A DNA stretch of 64,000 nucleotides from Pseudomonas sp. BGr12 (GCF_030272895.1 NZ_JALRNF010000018.1:1-64000); one strand, 5' to 3'; positions 26,623 through 35,643 are shown, counted from the first letter of the stretch. Program-made: numbers and translations. The notes: a model not told the origin generated them from the sequence alone.

Positions 26623-27750
26623 TCAGGTGTGTTCGTTGAACAGCCGGGCGATATGCCGCTCGGCCAGGGCCGGGCCGACGCTCATGCCGACGCCGCTGTG
26701 CATCAGTGCCGCACTGATGCCCGGCGCTACCTGCAGCAGCGAAAACGGCGCAGGCCCGCCAGAACCATAGACGCCTTGCCAGCGCTCGACCACCTCGATC
26801 CGACCGCCGAGGGTGTGCTCGGCCAGTTCGATCATCCAGTTGTCGACCTGCTCGGCATTGAAGGGTGAGGCATTGCTGCCATAGGCATGGGAGTCGCCGA
26901 TGATCAGTTCGCCATGGGGCGTCGGGCTGATCAGCAGGTGGATGCCGTGCGCAAGCAAGTGTGGACTGTCGGCCTGCAACTGCGCCTTGAGGGCCTGGGC
27001 CTGGGGCAGGTCGGCGAAGGCGCCGTAGTGCACGCAGCTCAGGCCCGTGAGCAGGGCATGCTGCAAGTTCAGGGCGAAGCGTGGTCGGGCTCGCAGCATC
27101 TGCAAACGGCAGACCCGGGGTCGCAGCTCGGCGATGGGTTCGGCGAGCAGGGTCTGGTAGTCGTGCCCGGAGCAGACCACGATTTCTCCTGCGCTGAAGT
27201 CGCCGGCAGTGGTCGACAACCGGCCCGGCTCGATGCCTCGCGCCAGGGTGGAAAAATGGAACTCGACCTCCAGTTCCTGTTGCAGGAAGCGGATCAGGGT
27301 CGGGATGGCCTCGCGGGAATACAGTTGCTGGTCTTCCAGCCCGCGCAAGGCGGCGCGGTGATGGCGGAACTGGCCGCCGTACAGGTCATTGAGTGCGGCG
27401 CCGGACAGCAGCTCGACCTTGTAGCCATGGGTCACGGCGCGTTCGGCGCAGAAGGTTTCGAGCAGGTCCTGCTCAAGGGCCGTACGGGCGAACAGCAGCG
27501 AACCGTTGCTCTTGAGCTCGAAGCCGGCCTGGCGCGACCAGTGCGCCCAGATGCCGCGGCTGGCCCGGGCCAGGTCGAGCATCTCGCCCGGCGGCTGGCC
27601 GGTGACCAGGGCCTGGCCGAAGTTGCGCACCGAGGCGCCCAAAGGTGTGGCGCTGCGCTCGATGACACGCACCTTGAGCCCGCGCCGGGCGGCGGCATAG
27701 GCATGGGAGAGGCCGAGGATGCCGGCGCCGACCATCATTAAATCGTTCAT
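26623..27750 (-). CDS. TIGR03364-type FAD-dependent oxidoreductase (phosphonate locus)
   Basis: A 375-residue DAO-family flavoprotein. The FAD-binding motif GAGILG is at residues 8-13, followed by the ARRGLKVRVIER strand-acid that binds ribose. The end has GVYGSGG and HSGVGMSVGPALAERH, typical of sarcosine-oxidase-like enzymes. This clade occurs in aminophosphonate clusters, and members have been shown to oxidise 2-aminoethylphosphonate or its N-methyl form to phosphonoacetaldehyde. The ATG at 27750 is used because GGGAG lies upstream. The HD oxygenase follows after 10 bp. A REP pair separates it from the transporter genes, but all face the same way. Confidence 0.85.
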   Translation of the reverse strand: MNDLMMVGAGILGLSHAYAAARRGLKVRVIERSATPLGASVRNFGQALVTGQPPGEMLDLARASRGIWAHWSRQAGFELKSNGSLLFARTALEQDLLETFCAERAVTHGYKVELLSGAALNDLYGGQFRHHRAALRGLEDQQLYSREAIPTLIRFLQQELEVEFHFSTLARGIEPGRLSTTAGDFSAGEIVVCSGHDYQTLLAEPIAELRPRVCRLQMLRARPRFALNLQHALLTGLSCVHYGAFADLPQAQALKAQLQADSPHLLAHGIHLLISPTPHGELIIGDSHAYGSNASPFNAEQVDNWMIELAEHTLGGRIEVVERWQGVYGSGGPAPFSLLQVAPGISAALMHSGVGMSVGPALAERHIARLFNEHT

Positions 27751-27781
27751 GTGGCTCCCTTCCGTTTGGGGGGTGCCTTTA

Positions 27782-27832
27782 TCGCGGGGCACGCCCGCTC
27801 CACCCGGGTGTAGGCGCGGGCTTGCCCCGCGA
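27782..27832. repeat. Degenerate inverted REP pair
   Basis: Two imperfect copies (core GCGGGGCACGCCCGC, and GGCGCGGGCTTGCCCCGC) lie between the binding-protein gene and the FAD oxidoreductase, inside the presumed phosphonate transcription unit. Confidence 0.8.
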
Positions 27833-27848
27833 TGAATGCAGCGCGGTC

Positions 27849-28874
27849 TTACTGCTGCGCCACCTTCTCCGACTTGCCGTCATAGCGCTGGCGCCATTCG
27901 GCCAGGATCTTGTCGCGGTTCTGCGAGGCCCAGGCGAAGTCGTTCTTGATCAGGCGCTGTTCGTAGTCGGCCGGCAGTTCGGTCTGCGGCTTGGCGATGC
28001 CCGGCTGGGCCAGCACGGCGAAGTTTTCCTTGTACAGCTCCATGGCCGCCGGGCTTGCCGAGAAGTCGGCCAGGCGCTTGGCGGCGTCTTCATGCTTGCT
28101 GCCCTTGAGCACGGCGGTGGCTTCGATCTCCCAGCCCAGGCCTTCCTTGGGCAGGACGATATCCAGCGGCGCACCCTGGCGCTTGAGCTGCACCGCCGGG
28201 TATTCGAAGGAAATACCGATCGGGAACTCGCCCGCGGCCGCCAGCTTGCACGGCTTGGAACCGGAGTGAACGTACTGGCCGATGTTCTGGTGCAGGTCGT
28301 CCATGTATTGCCAGCCCTGCTTGTCGCCGAAGGTCTGCAGCCAGGCGCTGACATCCAGGAAGCCGGTGCCGGAGGACGCCGGGTTGGGCATGACGATCTT
28401 GCCCTTGTACTCAGGCTTGGTCAGGTCCTGCCAGCTCACTGGCTTGGTCAGGCCCTGCTTCTCGGCTTCGATGGTGTTGAAGCAGATGGTCGCGGCCCAC
28501 ACGTCCATGCCGACCCAGGCCGGTGGGTTGGCGGCATCGCGGTAGTTGTTGCCGATCTTGTCCAGATCCTTGGGCGCATAGCGTTGCAGCATGCCCTGCT
28601 GGTCGAGGATCGCCAGGCTGGAGGCGGCCAGGCCCCACACCGCATCGGCCTGCGGGCGGTCTTTCTCGGCCAGCAGCTTGGCGGTGATGATGCCGGTGGA
28701 GTCGCGCACCCATTTGATCTCGATATCCGGGTTGGCTTTTTCGAAGGCCTGCTTGTAGCTCTTGAGCTGTTCGGCTTCAAGTGCGGTGTAGACCGTCAGC
28801 TGGGTGTCGGCGGCAGTGGCCTGCAGGCTGAACGCAGTGAGGACGGCAGCGGCAAGAGCAAGTGGCTTGAACAT
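27849..28874 (-). CDS. aepX: 2-Aminoethylphosphonate-type ABC substrate-binding protein
   Basis: A 341-residue periplasmic binding protein of the iron(III)/AEP-type cluster. The signal peptide (MFKPLALAAAVLTAFSLQAT, cleavage near ATAAD) is followed by LTVYTALEAEQLKSYKQAFE and WVRDSTGIITAKLLAEKDRP, typical of the 2-AEP family. The start has AAGGAG upstream. It is the last of three transporter genes read leftward. AEP, OH-AEP or N-methyl-AEP are candidate ligands. AepX is the name used for the characterised P. putida protein of this type; orthology was not tested. Confidence 0.85.
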   Translation of the reverse strand: MFKPLALAAAVLTAFSLQATAADTQLTVYTALEAEQLKSYKQAFEKANPDIEIKWVRDSTGIITAKLLAEKDRPQADAVWGLAASSLAILDQQGMLQRYAPKDLDKIGNNYRDAANPPAWVGMDVWAATICFNTIEAEKQGLTKPVSWQDLTKPEYKGKIVMPNPASSGTGFLDVSAWLQTFGDKQGWQYMDDLHQNIGQYVHSGSKPCKLAAAGEFPIGISFEYPAVQLKRQGAPLDIVLPKEGLGWEIEATAVLKGSKHEDAAKRLADFSASPAAMELYKENFAVLAQPGIAKPQTELPADYEQRLIKNDFAWASQNRDKILAEWRQRYDGKSEKVAQQ

Positions 28875-28915
28875 GATGCGGCTCCTTTGAACGGTACAGG
28901 GGGTGGGTAGGGCAA

Positions 28916-30640
28916 TCAGTGACCCGGCGCGCGCTGGCGCCAGGCCTGGGAACGTTGCAGCAGGCCGCGCGAGGCCCAGGCCAGGAGCAGCGAGACACTC
29001 GCGCTGGTCAAAAGGATCAGGGTCGACATCGCCGCGGCGCCACCGACGTTGCCGGCGTCGTCCATGTTCAACACGGCGACGGCGGCGAGGATGGTGTCGG
29101 GGCTGTAGAGGAAGATCGCCGCCGACACCGTGGTCATCGCCGAGACGAACAGGTAGCGGATGATGTCCAGCAGCGCCGGCAGGCAGATCGGTACGGTGAC
29201 CCGCAGAAAGTGCCGGTACAGCGGCGCCTTGAGCGACAGCGCGGCGGCCTCGAACTCGCCATCGAGCTGGCGCAGGGCGGTGGTCGCGGTCATCTGCGCG
29301 GTGGTCAGGTAGTGGGCGATGGTGCACACCACCAGCAGCGCCATGCTGCCGTAGAACACATGCAGGGGGTTGCTGGTCAGGTTGAAGAAGAACACGTAGC
29401 CCAGGCCCAGGACCAGGCCCGGCACCGCCATCGGCACGAAGCTGAGCAGGCGCAGCAGCAGGTTGAGCGCACGCTGGCCCTTGGTCTTCTCCATCAGGTA
29501 GGCGCCGGTGAAGATCACCGCACTGCCGATCAGGGCGGTGCCCAGGGCCATGGTCAGGCTGTTGCGATAGGCCAGCCAGCCGCCTCCTGCGGTTTCGTCG
29601 AACTGATAGTGCTTGAGCGACAGCGACAGGTTGTAGGGCCAGAACGTGACCAGCGACGAGTACACCGCCATGCCCACCACCAGCAGCAACACCGCGCACA
29701 CCAGCAACACCAGGGCCATGAAGCAGGCATCGCGACGGCGCGAAGGCTGCGGCTGGAACACCTGGGCGCGGCCGCTCATGGCGTCGCCCTGGCGGCGACG
29801 CAGCCAGGCATCGACGGCAAAGCTGAGCAGCGCCGGCACCAGCAGCACCATGCCGATCAACGCACCACGACCGAACTGCTGCTGGCCGACCACGGCCTTG
29901 TAGGCTTCCAGCGCCAGCACCTGATAGTCGCCACCGACCACCACCGGCACACCGAAGTCGGTGATGGTCAGGGTGAACACCAGGCAGAAGGCCGCGAACA
30001 CGGCTTGGCGGGTGGCCGGCCAGGTAATGCTGTGGAAGGCGCGCCAGGGGCCGGCGCCCATGCTCGAGGCAGCATCGAACAGGCGTGCATCGGCCAGCGA
30101 CAGGGCCGAGAGCAGGATCATCAGGGCATGGGGAAAGGTGTAGATGGCCTCGCCGAGGACGATGCCCCAGAAGCCATAGATATTGTCGCTGAGCAGCCCG
30201 CGCAGCAGCCCCTGGTTGCCGAACAGGTACACCAGGGCAATGGCCGGCAGCATCGACGGCGCCAGCAACGGCAGCAGCGAGATGCCCCGCCACAGGCCCT
30301 TGGCCGGGATCAGCGTACGCTGCAGGGCGTAGGCGAACAGGTAGGCCAGCGGCACGACAATGGCCGCGACACTGAGCGACACCTTGAGGCTGTTGCCCAG
30401 CAGCCAGTGGAAGTTGGCGCTGGCGAACAACTCACGGGCGGCGACCAGGCCACCGCCCTGCCCGGCGTCACTGCTGAAGCCGCGCCAGAAGATCGCCAGC
30501 AGCGGCATCAGCACAGCGACGGTGAGCAGAAGCAGCAACAGCCACTTGCCGCCGACCACGAACAGTCGATCTCCCAGGGACACACCGGCGCGAGGTGCTG
30601 CCTTCGCGTGCGCGATCGGCATGGCGATTGGCGCGGCCAT
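28916..30640 (-). CDS. 2-Aminoethylphosphonate-type ABC permease (fused double unit)
   Basis: A 574-residue permease made of two BPD_transp_1 units in tandem, about 12 membrane helices. The two coupling loops are visible: DAASSMGAGPWRAFHSITWP in the first half and EAAALSLKAPLYRHFLRVTVP in the second. The fusion means one polypeptide forms the whole channel. The ATG at 30640 lies one base after the ATPase stop (TGAGATG). Family members in phosphonate loci are close to this length. Confidence 0.88.
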   Translation of the reverse strand: MAAPIAMPIAHAKAAPRAGVSLGDRLFVVGGKWLLLLLLTVAVLMPLLAIFWRGFSSDAGQGGGLVAARELFASANFHWLLGNSLKVSLSVAAIVVPLAYLFAYALQRTLIPAKGLWRGISLLPLLAPSMLPAIALVYLFGNQGLLRGLLSDNIYGFWGIVLGEAIYTFPHALMILLSALSLADARLFDAASSMGAGPWRAFHSITWPATRQAVFAAFCLVFTLTITDFGVPVVVGGDYQVLALEAYKAVVGQQQFGRGALIGMVLLVPALLSFAVDAWLRRRQGDAMSGRAQVFQPQPSRRRDACFMALVLLVCAVLLLVVGMAVYSSLVTFWPYNLSLSLKHYQFDETAGGGWLAYRNSLTMALGTALIGSAVIFTGAYLMEKTKGQRALNLLLRLLSFVPMAVPGLVLGLGYVFFFNLTSNPLHVFYGSMALLVVCTIAHYLTTAQMTATTALRQLDGEFEAAALSLKAPLYRHFLRVTVPICLPALLDIIRYLFVSAMTTVSAAIFLYSPDTILAAVAVLNMDDAGNVGGAAAMSTLILLTSASVSLLLAWASRGLLQRSQAWRQRAPGH

Positions 30641-30641
30641 C

Positions 30642-31706
30642 TCAGGCAAACACCTGCAGGCTGCGCGGCGGCAGGGCCACCCAGATGTCCTGGGAGCCCA
30701 GGCGCGGCATGGATTCGGGGGCCACTTCGGCGAGCAGGGCATGGCCCGGCAGTTCGTTGAACTCGAAGCTCATCCGGCAGCGGTTGCCCAGGAAGGTGAT
30801 CTCCCGCACCCGTGCCGGGAACAGGTTCTCCTCATGTACCGGCGGGTTGACGCTGATTGACTCGGGACGGCAGAACAGACGACCGCTGCGGGCCCCGCCG
30901 GCACCTTCGGCCAGGCGCATGTTCAAGGCTCCGACCTGGGCATGGCTGTCGCTGTGACGCTGGAATGGCAGCCAGTTGCCCTGGCCGACGAACTCGGCGA
31001 CGAAGGGCGTGGCCGGCTTGTCGTAGATCTCCTGGGGCGTGGCGTACTGCTCAACCTGGCCATTGTTCATCACCGCGATGCGGTCGGCCATGAGCATGGC
31101 TTCGTCCTGGTTGTGGGTCACCATCAGGGTGGTGATGCCCAGCTGGCGCTGCAACTGGCGCAACTCGGTGCACAGGTGCTCGCGAACCCGGGCATCGAGG
31201 GCCGACATCGGCTCGTCGAGCAGCAGCAGCGAGGGTGCCGGTGCCAGGGCGCGGGCCAGGGCCACGCGCTGCTGTTGACCACCGGAGAGCTGGCCGGGGT
31301 ATTTCTTCTCGCTGCCGGAGAGGCCAACCAGTTCGAGCATCTGCGCCACGCGCTGGCGCACTTCGTCGCGACCGCTGCCTGCCAGGCCGTAGGCGATGTT
31401 GGCCTCCACGGTCAGGTTGGGAAACAGCGCATAGGACTGGAACAGGATGCCGTAGTCGCGGGCCTGGGGCGGCAGTTCGGAAATGTCGCGCTCGCCAATG
31501 TAGAGGGTGCCACGGTCCTGGCGCTCGAGGCCGGCGATGCAGCGCAGCAGCGTGGTCTTGCCGCAACCGGACGGGCCGAGCAGGCACACCAGTTCACCGG
31601 CGGCGATGTCGAGGGAGACATCCTGCAGGGCGGTGAAGGCGCCGAAACGCTTGTGGATACCGCGCACCTTCATCTGTGCGCCTGGGTTTGCGACCGGAGT
31701 GTTCAT
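30642..31706 (-). CDS. 2-Aminoethylphosphonate-type ABC ATP-binding protein
   Basis: A 354-residue ABC ATPase with a C-terminal TOBE-type domain. Walker A is GPSGCGKTT, the signature [16 protein letters not shown] and Walker B LLLLDEPMSALDAR. The C-terminal third (from about 235) is the extra beta domain of the PotA/FbpC/PhnT group. It is the first gene of the transport operon; a class B REP pair and 215 bp separate it from the lysR gene upstream. Confidence 0.9.
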   Translation of the reverse strand: MNTPVANPGAQMKVRGIHKRFGAFTALQDVSLDIAAGELVCLLGPSGCGKTTLLRCIAGLERQDRGTLYIGERDISELPPQARDYGILFQSYALFPNLTVEANIAYGLAGSGRDEVRQRVAQMLELVGLSGSEKKYPGQLSGGQQQRVALARALAPAPSLLLLDEPMSALDARVREHLCTELRQLQRQLGITTLMVTHNQDEAMLMADRIAVMNNGQVEQYATPQEIYDKPATPFVAEFVGQGNWLPFQRHSDSHAQVGALNMRLAEGAGGARSGRLFCRPESISVNPPVHEENLFPARVREITFLGNRCRMSFEFNELPGHALLAEVAPESMPRLGSQDIWVALPPRSLQVFA

Positions 31707-31841
31707 GGCAAGACCTCATCGAGCGGATGCAGGTCATGCTAGGGAGGCATTGCGAAGGTTCTGTGGCTGGAAAGCAAAAGCTGCCGATAGTGGTATAGGC
31801 AGATTTGGGTGTGGTCGGGGTTGGCAAGGCTGCGCCTTGCA

Positions 31842-31911
31842 TCGCAGGCTTCGCCTGCTCCCACAGGGGACGGTGCAGGTGGAACCCTTGTGGGAGCTGG
31901 CGAAGCCTGCG
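31842..31911. repeat. Inverted pair of class B REP elements
   Basis: Copies with core TCGCAGGCTTCGCC (31842-31864) and GGCGAAGCCTGCG (31890-31911) face each other downstream of the lysR stop, in the region that should also hold the ABC operon promoter. Confidence 0.85.
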
Positions 31912-31921
31912 GTACGGCTGG

Positions 31922-32791
31922 TTAGATTTCGACCGCCGCCACTTCCTGCGCCAGGCCCAGGAAGGCTGCTGGCAAGCGCGCCTGGCGCCGCTCCTTCAGG
32001 CAATACAGGTACTCATGCATCAGCGGCGCATTCTCCAGGCTCAATACCCGCAGCTCAGGGTTATGCGGCACTTCATGGCGGGCAATGATGCTGATGCCGA
32101 TGTTGCGCAACACCGCTTCGCGAATCGACTCGCGGCTGCCGATCTCCAGGATAGAGCCGACCTTGACCCCGGCCTGCTCGAGCATCTGCTCGGTCAGCTT
32201 GCGTGTGGTCGAACCCTGCTCGCGCACGAGCAGGCAATGCCCGGCCAGTGCCGACAGCGGCAAGCACTCACGATTGGCCAACGGATGATTGCGATGCACT
32301 GCCACCACCAGCGGATCGGTACCCAGCACCCGGCGCACCAGGCGGGCGTCTTCAAGCAGCTGCGAGGACGCGGCCAGGTCCACCCGGTAGTCCTCCAGCA
32401 ACTCCAGCACCTGCTGGGAGTTGCCGATCTCCACCGACACCTCCACCTGCGGCAGGCGCTCGCGAAAGATCTTCACCAGGTCGAGGATGTAATACGGCGC
32501 CGTGGCGGCGATGCGCAAACTGCCCTGGGCCTGGCCGCTGTTGCGCAGGAAGAACTCGATGTCGGCTTCCTGCTGCAGCAGGGTCTTGACCATCGGCAGC
32601 AGCCGCGCGCCGTCGTCGCTCAAGGTCAGGCGCCGGCCACCCCGGTAGAACAGCTCCACCGCGTACTGGCTTTCCAGGTTGCGGATCTGGGTGGTGACCG
32701 TCGGCTGGCTGAGCCCGAGTTTCTTCGCCGCCAGGGTGATGCTGCCCAGGCGGGCAACCATGTAGAAGGCTTTCAACTCGGAACTCAACAT
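31922..32791 (-). CDS. LysR-family regulator of aminophosphonate use
   Basis: A 289-residue LysR regulator. The N-terminal winged helix-turn-helix is at residues 1-60 (FYMVARLGSITLAAKKLGLS, then QPTVTTQIRNLE), with a co-inducer domain after about residue 90. It reads like the aminoethylphosphonate-associated LysR clade, so it probably activates the transporter and enzyme genes that follow. GAGGATG precedes the ATG. Unusually for LysR it is on the same strand as its targets. Its start is only 7 bp beyond the cadA stop codon, so some transcripts may enter from cadA. Confidence 0.85.
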   Translation of the reverse strand: MLSSELKAFYMVARLGSITLAAKKLGLSQPTVTTQIRNLESQYAVELFYRGGRRLTLSDDGARLLPMVKTLLQQEADIEFFLRNSGQAQGSLRIAATAPYYILDLVKIFRERLPQVEVSVEIGNSQQVLELLEDYRVDLAASSQLLEDARLVRRVLGTDPLVVAVHRNHPLANRECLPLSALAGHCLLVREQGSTTRKLTEQMLEQAGVKVGSILEIGSRESIREAVLRNIGISIIARHEVPHNPELRVLSLENAPLMHEYLYCLKERRQARLPAAFLGLAQEVAAVEI

Positions 32792-32798
32792 ACATCCT

Positions 32799-35036
32799 CT
32801 ATTTTCGCAGCAGGCGCAGGCCGTTGAAGACCACCAGCAAGCTCACGCCCATGTCGGCGAACACCGCCATCCACATGGTTGCCATCCCGGCGAAGGTGAT
32901 CGCCAGGAAGATCGCCTTGATCCCCAGCGCCAGCACGATGTTCTGGGTCAGGATCGCCGCACTCTGGCGCGAGAGCCTGACGAAGGCCGGGATTTTGCGC
33001 AAGTCATCATCCATCAGCGCCACGTCGGCCGTCTCGATGGCGGTGTCGGTACCGGCGGCGGCCATGGCGAAACCGATCTCGGCACGGGCCAATGCCGGCG
33101 CGTCGTTGATGCCGTCGCCCACCATGCCGACCCGGTGACCCTGGGCGTACAGGTCTTCGATGGTGTTGAGTTTGTCGGCCGGCAGCAGGTTGCCCCGGGC
33201 CTGGTCGATACCCACCTGGGCGGCGATGGCCTGGGCCGTGTGCGGATTGTCGCCGGTGAGCATGACAGTCTTGATACCCAGCGCATGCAGCTCGGCAATC
33301 GCCTCGCGGCTGCTGTCCTTGACCGTGTCGGCCACGGCGAACAGCGCCAGCGGGCCGGAACTGTCGAGCAGCAGCACCACGGTCTTGCCCTGACGCTCCA
33401 GTTCATCGAGCCGGGCCTCAAGCTCGGGCGAGCACAGGCCCAGTTCTTCGACCAGGCGATGGTTGCCCAGGTGGTACAGCTGACCGTCGATTTCACCGCG
33501 TACGCCGCGACCGGCCAGGGCTTCGAACGCCGTGACTTCGCTCAGGGCCAGTTGCTGCTCACCGGCGAACACGGCAATGGCGCGCGACACCGGGTGATCG
33601 GAGCGCTCGGCCAGGCTCGCGGCCAGGGCCTGGGCGCGGCCTTCGAACAGCGGTTCGAGGACCACATGGTCGGTCTGCACCGGCTTGCCGTGGGTGAGGG
33701 TACCGGTCTTGTCCAGGGCCAGGAAGTCGAGTTTGCGCCCGCCTTCGAGGTACACCCCGCCCTTGACCAGGATGCCTTTGCGCGCCGCCGCGGCCAGGCC
33801 GCTGACAATGGTCACCGGGGTGGAAATCACCAGGGCGCACGGGCAGGCCACCACCAGCAACACCAGGGCGCGATAGATCCAGTCGAACCAGGCACCGCCC
33901 ATGAACAGCGGTGGAATCACTGCCACCGCCAGGGCAAAGGCGAACACCGCCGGGGTGTAGATGCGCGAGAACTGATCGACGAAGCGCTGGGTCGGCGCCC
34001 GCGCGCCCTGGGCCTCTTCCACCGCCTTGATGATCCGCGCCAGGGTCGACTGCCCGGCCGCGGCCGTCACCCGGTATTCCAGGGCGCCGGCCTGGTTGAT
34101 GGTGCCGGCGAATACCTTGTCGCCCGGGCCCTTCTCCACCGGCAGGCTCTCGCCGGTGATCGGCGCCTGGTCGATGCTCGACTGGCCACTGACCACCTCG
34201 CCGTCCAGGCCGATACGTTCGCCCGGGCGTACCCGCACCAGGGCGCCGAGGGCGACCTGCCTGACGTCGATCTCGCGCCACTGGCCGTCGGCCTGCTGCA
34301 CCGTGGCCAGGTCCGGGCTCAACTGCATCAGGCCACCGATGGCGTTGCGCGCACGGTCCAGCGAACGCGCCTCGATCAGCTCAGCCACGGTGAAGAGGAA
34401 CATGACCATGGCCGCTTCCGGCCACTGGCCGATCAGCACCGCACCGGTCACGGCGATGCTCATCAGCGCATTGATATTGAGGTTGCGGTTCTTCAGGGCG
34501 ATCCAGCCCTTCTTGTAGGTACCCAGCCCGCACCCGAGGATCGACACCAGGGCTACCATCGCCACCACCCACTCCGGCGCCAGCGCGGCGAAGTGAATGA
34601 CCTCGGCAGCCACGGCGGCAACGCCCGCCAGGGCCAGCGGCCACCAGTGTTTTTTCGCAGGAGTGGGCGTTGGGAGGGATTCTTCGCTGGCCTCGCTCAA
34701 GGGCTCGGCCTGCATGCCCAGCGAGGCCACGGCCTGCTCGATGACCCGGGTGTCGGCGTGGGTATGGTGCACGCCGAGGATGCGGTTGATCAGGTTGAAT
34801 TCCAGCTGCTCGACGCCCGCCAGTTTGCCCAGCTTGTTCTGGATCAGGGTCTGCTCGGTCGGGCAGTCCATGGCCTCGATGCGAAAACGGCTCAGGCGCG
34901 CATTGCCGCTGCGCGCTTCAGTCAACTGCACCAGGGCCGGTGCTGTGTCGTGGGCGCAGCAACTGTGGGCGTGGGCATGGCCGTGGTCATGATCGTGGGG
35001 TTCGTTACCCGGGGTATGGCTGACAGGCTGGTTCAT
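32799..35036 (-). CDS. cadA: Cadmium/zinc/lead P1B-type ATPase
   Basis: A 745-residue metal-exporting ATPase. Residues 14-30 are rich in His and contain a CC pair. One heavy-metal domain follows, with MDCPTE at residues 57-61 onward in place of the usual CxxC. Then come the actuator motif TGES, the membrane metal site CPC (VVACPCALV), phosphorylation motif DKTGTLT and MVGDGINDAPAL. CPC and the Asp-containing last helix (FADMGVSLLVVFNGLRLL) define the Zn/Cd/Pb group. The ATG at 35036 removes an unsupported upstream extension. Divergent from cadR, with a MerR-type operator between. Confidence 0.94.
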   Translation of the reverse strand: MNQPVSHTPGNEPHDHDHGHAHAHSCCAHDTAPALVQLTEARSGNARLSRFRIEAMDCPTEQTLIQNKLGKLAGVEQLEFNLINRILGVHHTHADTRVIEQAVASLGMQAEPLSEASEESLPTPTPAKKHWWPLALAGVAAVAAEVIHFAALAPEWVVAMVALVSILGCGLGTYKKGWIALKNRNLNINALMSIAVTGAVLIGQWPEAAMVMFLFTVAELIEARSLDRARNAIGGLMQLSPDLATVQQADGQWREIDVRQVALGALVRVRPGERIGLDGEVVSGQSSIDQAPITGESLPVEKGPGDKVFAGTINQAGALEYRVTAAAGQSTLARIIKAVEEAQGARAPTQRFVDQFSRIYTPAVFAFALAVAVIPPLFMGGAWFDWIYRALVLLVVACPCALVISTPVTIVSGLAAAARKGILVKGGVYLEGGRKLDFLALDKTGTLTHGKPVQTDHVVLEPLFEGRAQALAASLAERSDHPVSRAIAVFAGEQQLALSEVTAFEALAGRGVRGEIDGQLYHLGNHRLVEELGLCSPELEARLDELERQGKTVVLLLDSSGPLALFAVADTVKDSSREAIAELHALGIKTVMLTGDNPHTAQAIAAQVGIDQARGNLLPADKLNTIEDLYAQGHRVGMVGDGINDAPALARAEIGFAMAAAGTDTAIETADVALMDDDLRKIPAFVRLSRQSAAILTQNIVLALGIKAIFLAITFAGMATMWMAVFADMGVSLLVVFNGLRLLRK

Positions 35037-35071
35037 GGGTTCATCCCTAAATGTCCTGTTGCCAAGTGAAC

Positions 35072-35092
35072 ACCCTGTAGCCACTATAGGGT
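35072..35092. promoter_or_regulatory. CadR operator in the cadA-cadR intergenic region
   Basis: ACCCTGTAG-CCA-CTATAGGGT is a near-perfect dyad (one mismatch). On the minus strand, TTGACC just upstream supplies the -35 of the cadA promoter; the dyad sits in the elongated spacer, the standard MerR-family arrangement. Confidence 0.8.
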
Positions 35093-35118
35093 CAAGCCAC
35101 CTGTCGAGGTATTTGCAG

Positions 35119-35562
35119 ATGAAGATCGGAGAACTGGCCAAGGCCACCGACTGCGCCGTGGAAACCATCCGCTACTACGAGCGCGAAGGCCTGCTGCCGG
35201 AACCTGCGCGCAGCGAGGGCAACTACCGGCTGTACACCCAGGCCCACGTCGAGCGCCTGACCTTCATCCGCAACTGCCGCACCCTGGACATGACCCTGGA
35301 TGAAATCCGCAGCCTGCTGCGCCTGCGCGACAGCCCGGAGGACCAGTGCGAGAGTGTCAACGCCCTGATCGACGAGCATATCGAGCACGTACAGGCGCGA
35401 ATCGATGGTTTACAGGCCTTGCAGGCGCAACTGCTGGAACTGCGCCAGCACTGCCACCTCAAGGAGGTGCAGTGCTCGATCCTGCAGCATCTGGAAGTGA
35501 ACGGTGCGGTGACGGCGCCGGAGGCGGAGCCTTCGCATGTGGGCAGGAGCCACGGGCACTGA
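35119..35562 (+). CDS. cadR: MerR-family cadmium-responsive regulator CadR
   Basis: A 147-residue MerR-type regulator, the exact length of P. putida CadR. The winged helix (MKIGELAKATDCAVETIRYY) is at the N-terminus, followed by a coiled-coil dimer helix. The cadmium-site cysteines Cys77, Cys112 and Cys119 are all present, and the C-terminus is His-rich (SHVGRSHGH). It activates the divergent cadA by distorting a long-spacer promoter. The ATG at 35119 is fixed by the family N-terminus. Confidence 0.95.
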   Translation: MKIGELAKATDCAVETIRYYEREGLLPEPARSEGNYRLYTQAHVERLTFIRNCRTLDMTLDEIRSLLRLRDSPEDQCESVNALIDEHIEHVQARIDGLQALQAQLLELRQHCHLKEVQCSILQHLEVNGAVTAPEAEPSHVGRSHGH

Positions 35563-35565
35563 GCT

Positions 35566-35635
35566 GTAGGAGCGGGCTTGCCCCGCGATGCGGTGTGACC
35601 GGCTAACCGCTATCGCGGGGCAAGCCCGCTCCCAC
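35566..35635. repeat. Inverted pair of class A REP elements
   Basis: Copies at 35566-35588 and 35613-35635 fill the gap between convergent cadR and thyA and probably mark both 3' ends. Confidence 0.9.
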
Positions 35636-35643
35636 CGCGTAAT

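Noticed and set aside
27849..30293. Apparent 814-codon minus-strand fusion of a permease-like region with the AEP binding protein
   Set aside because: The upstream part is a shifted frame of the true permease gene. The binding protein has its own signal peptide and ribosome-binding site at 28874.
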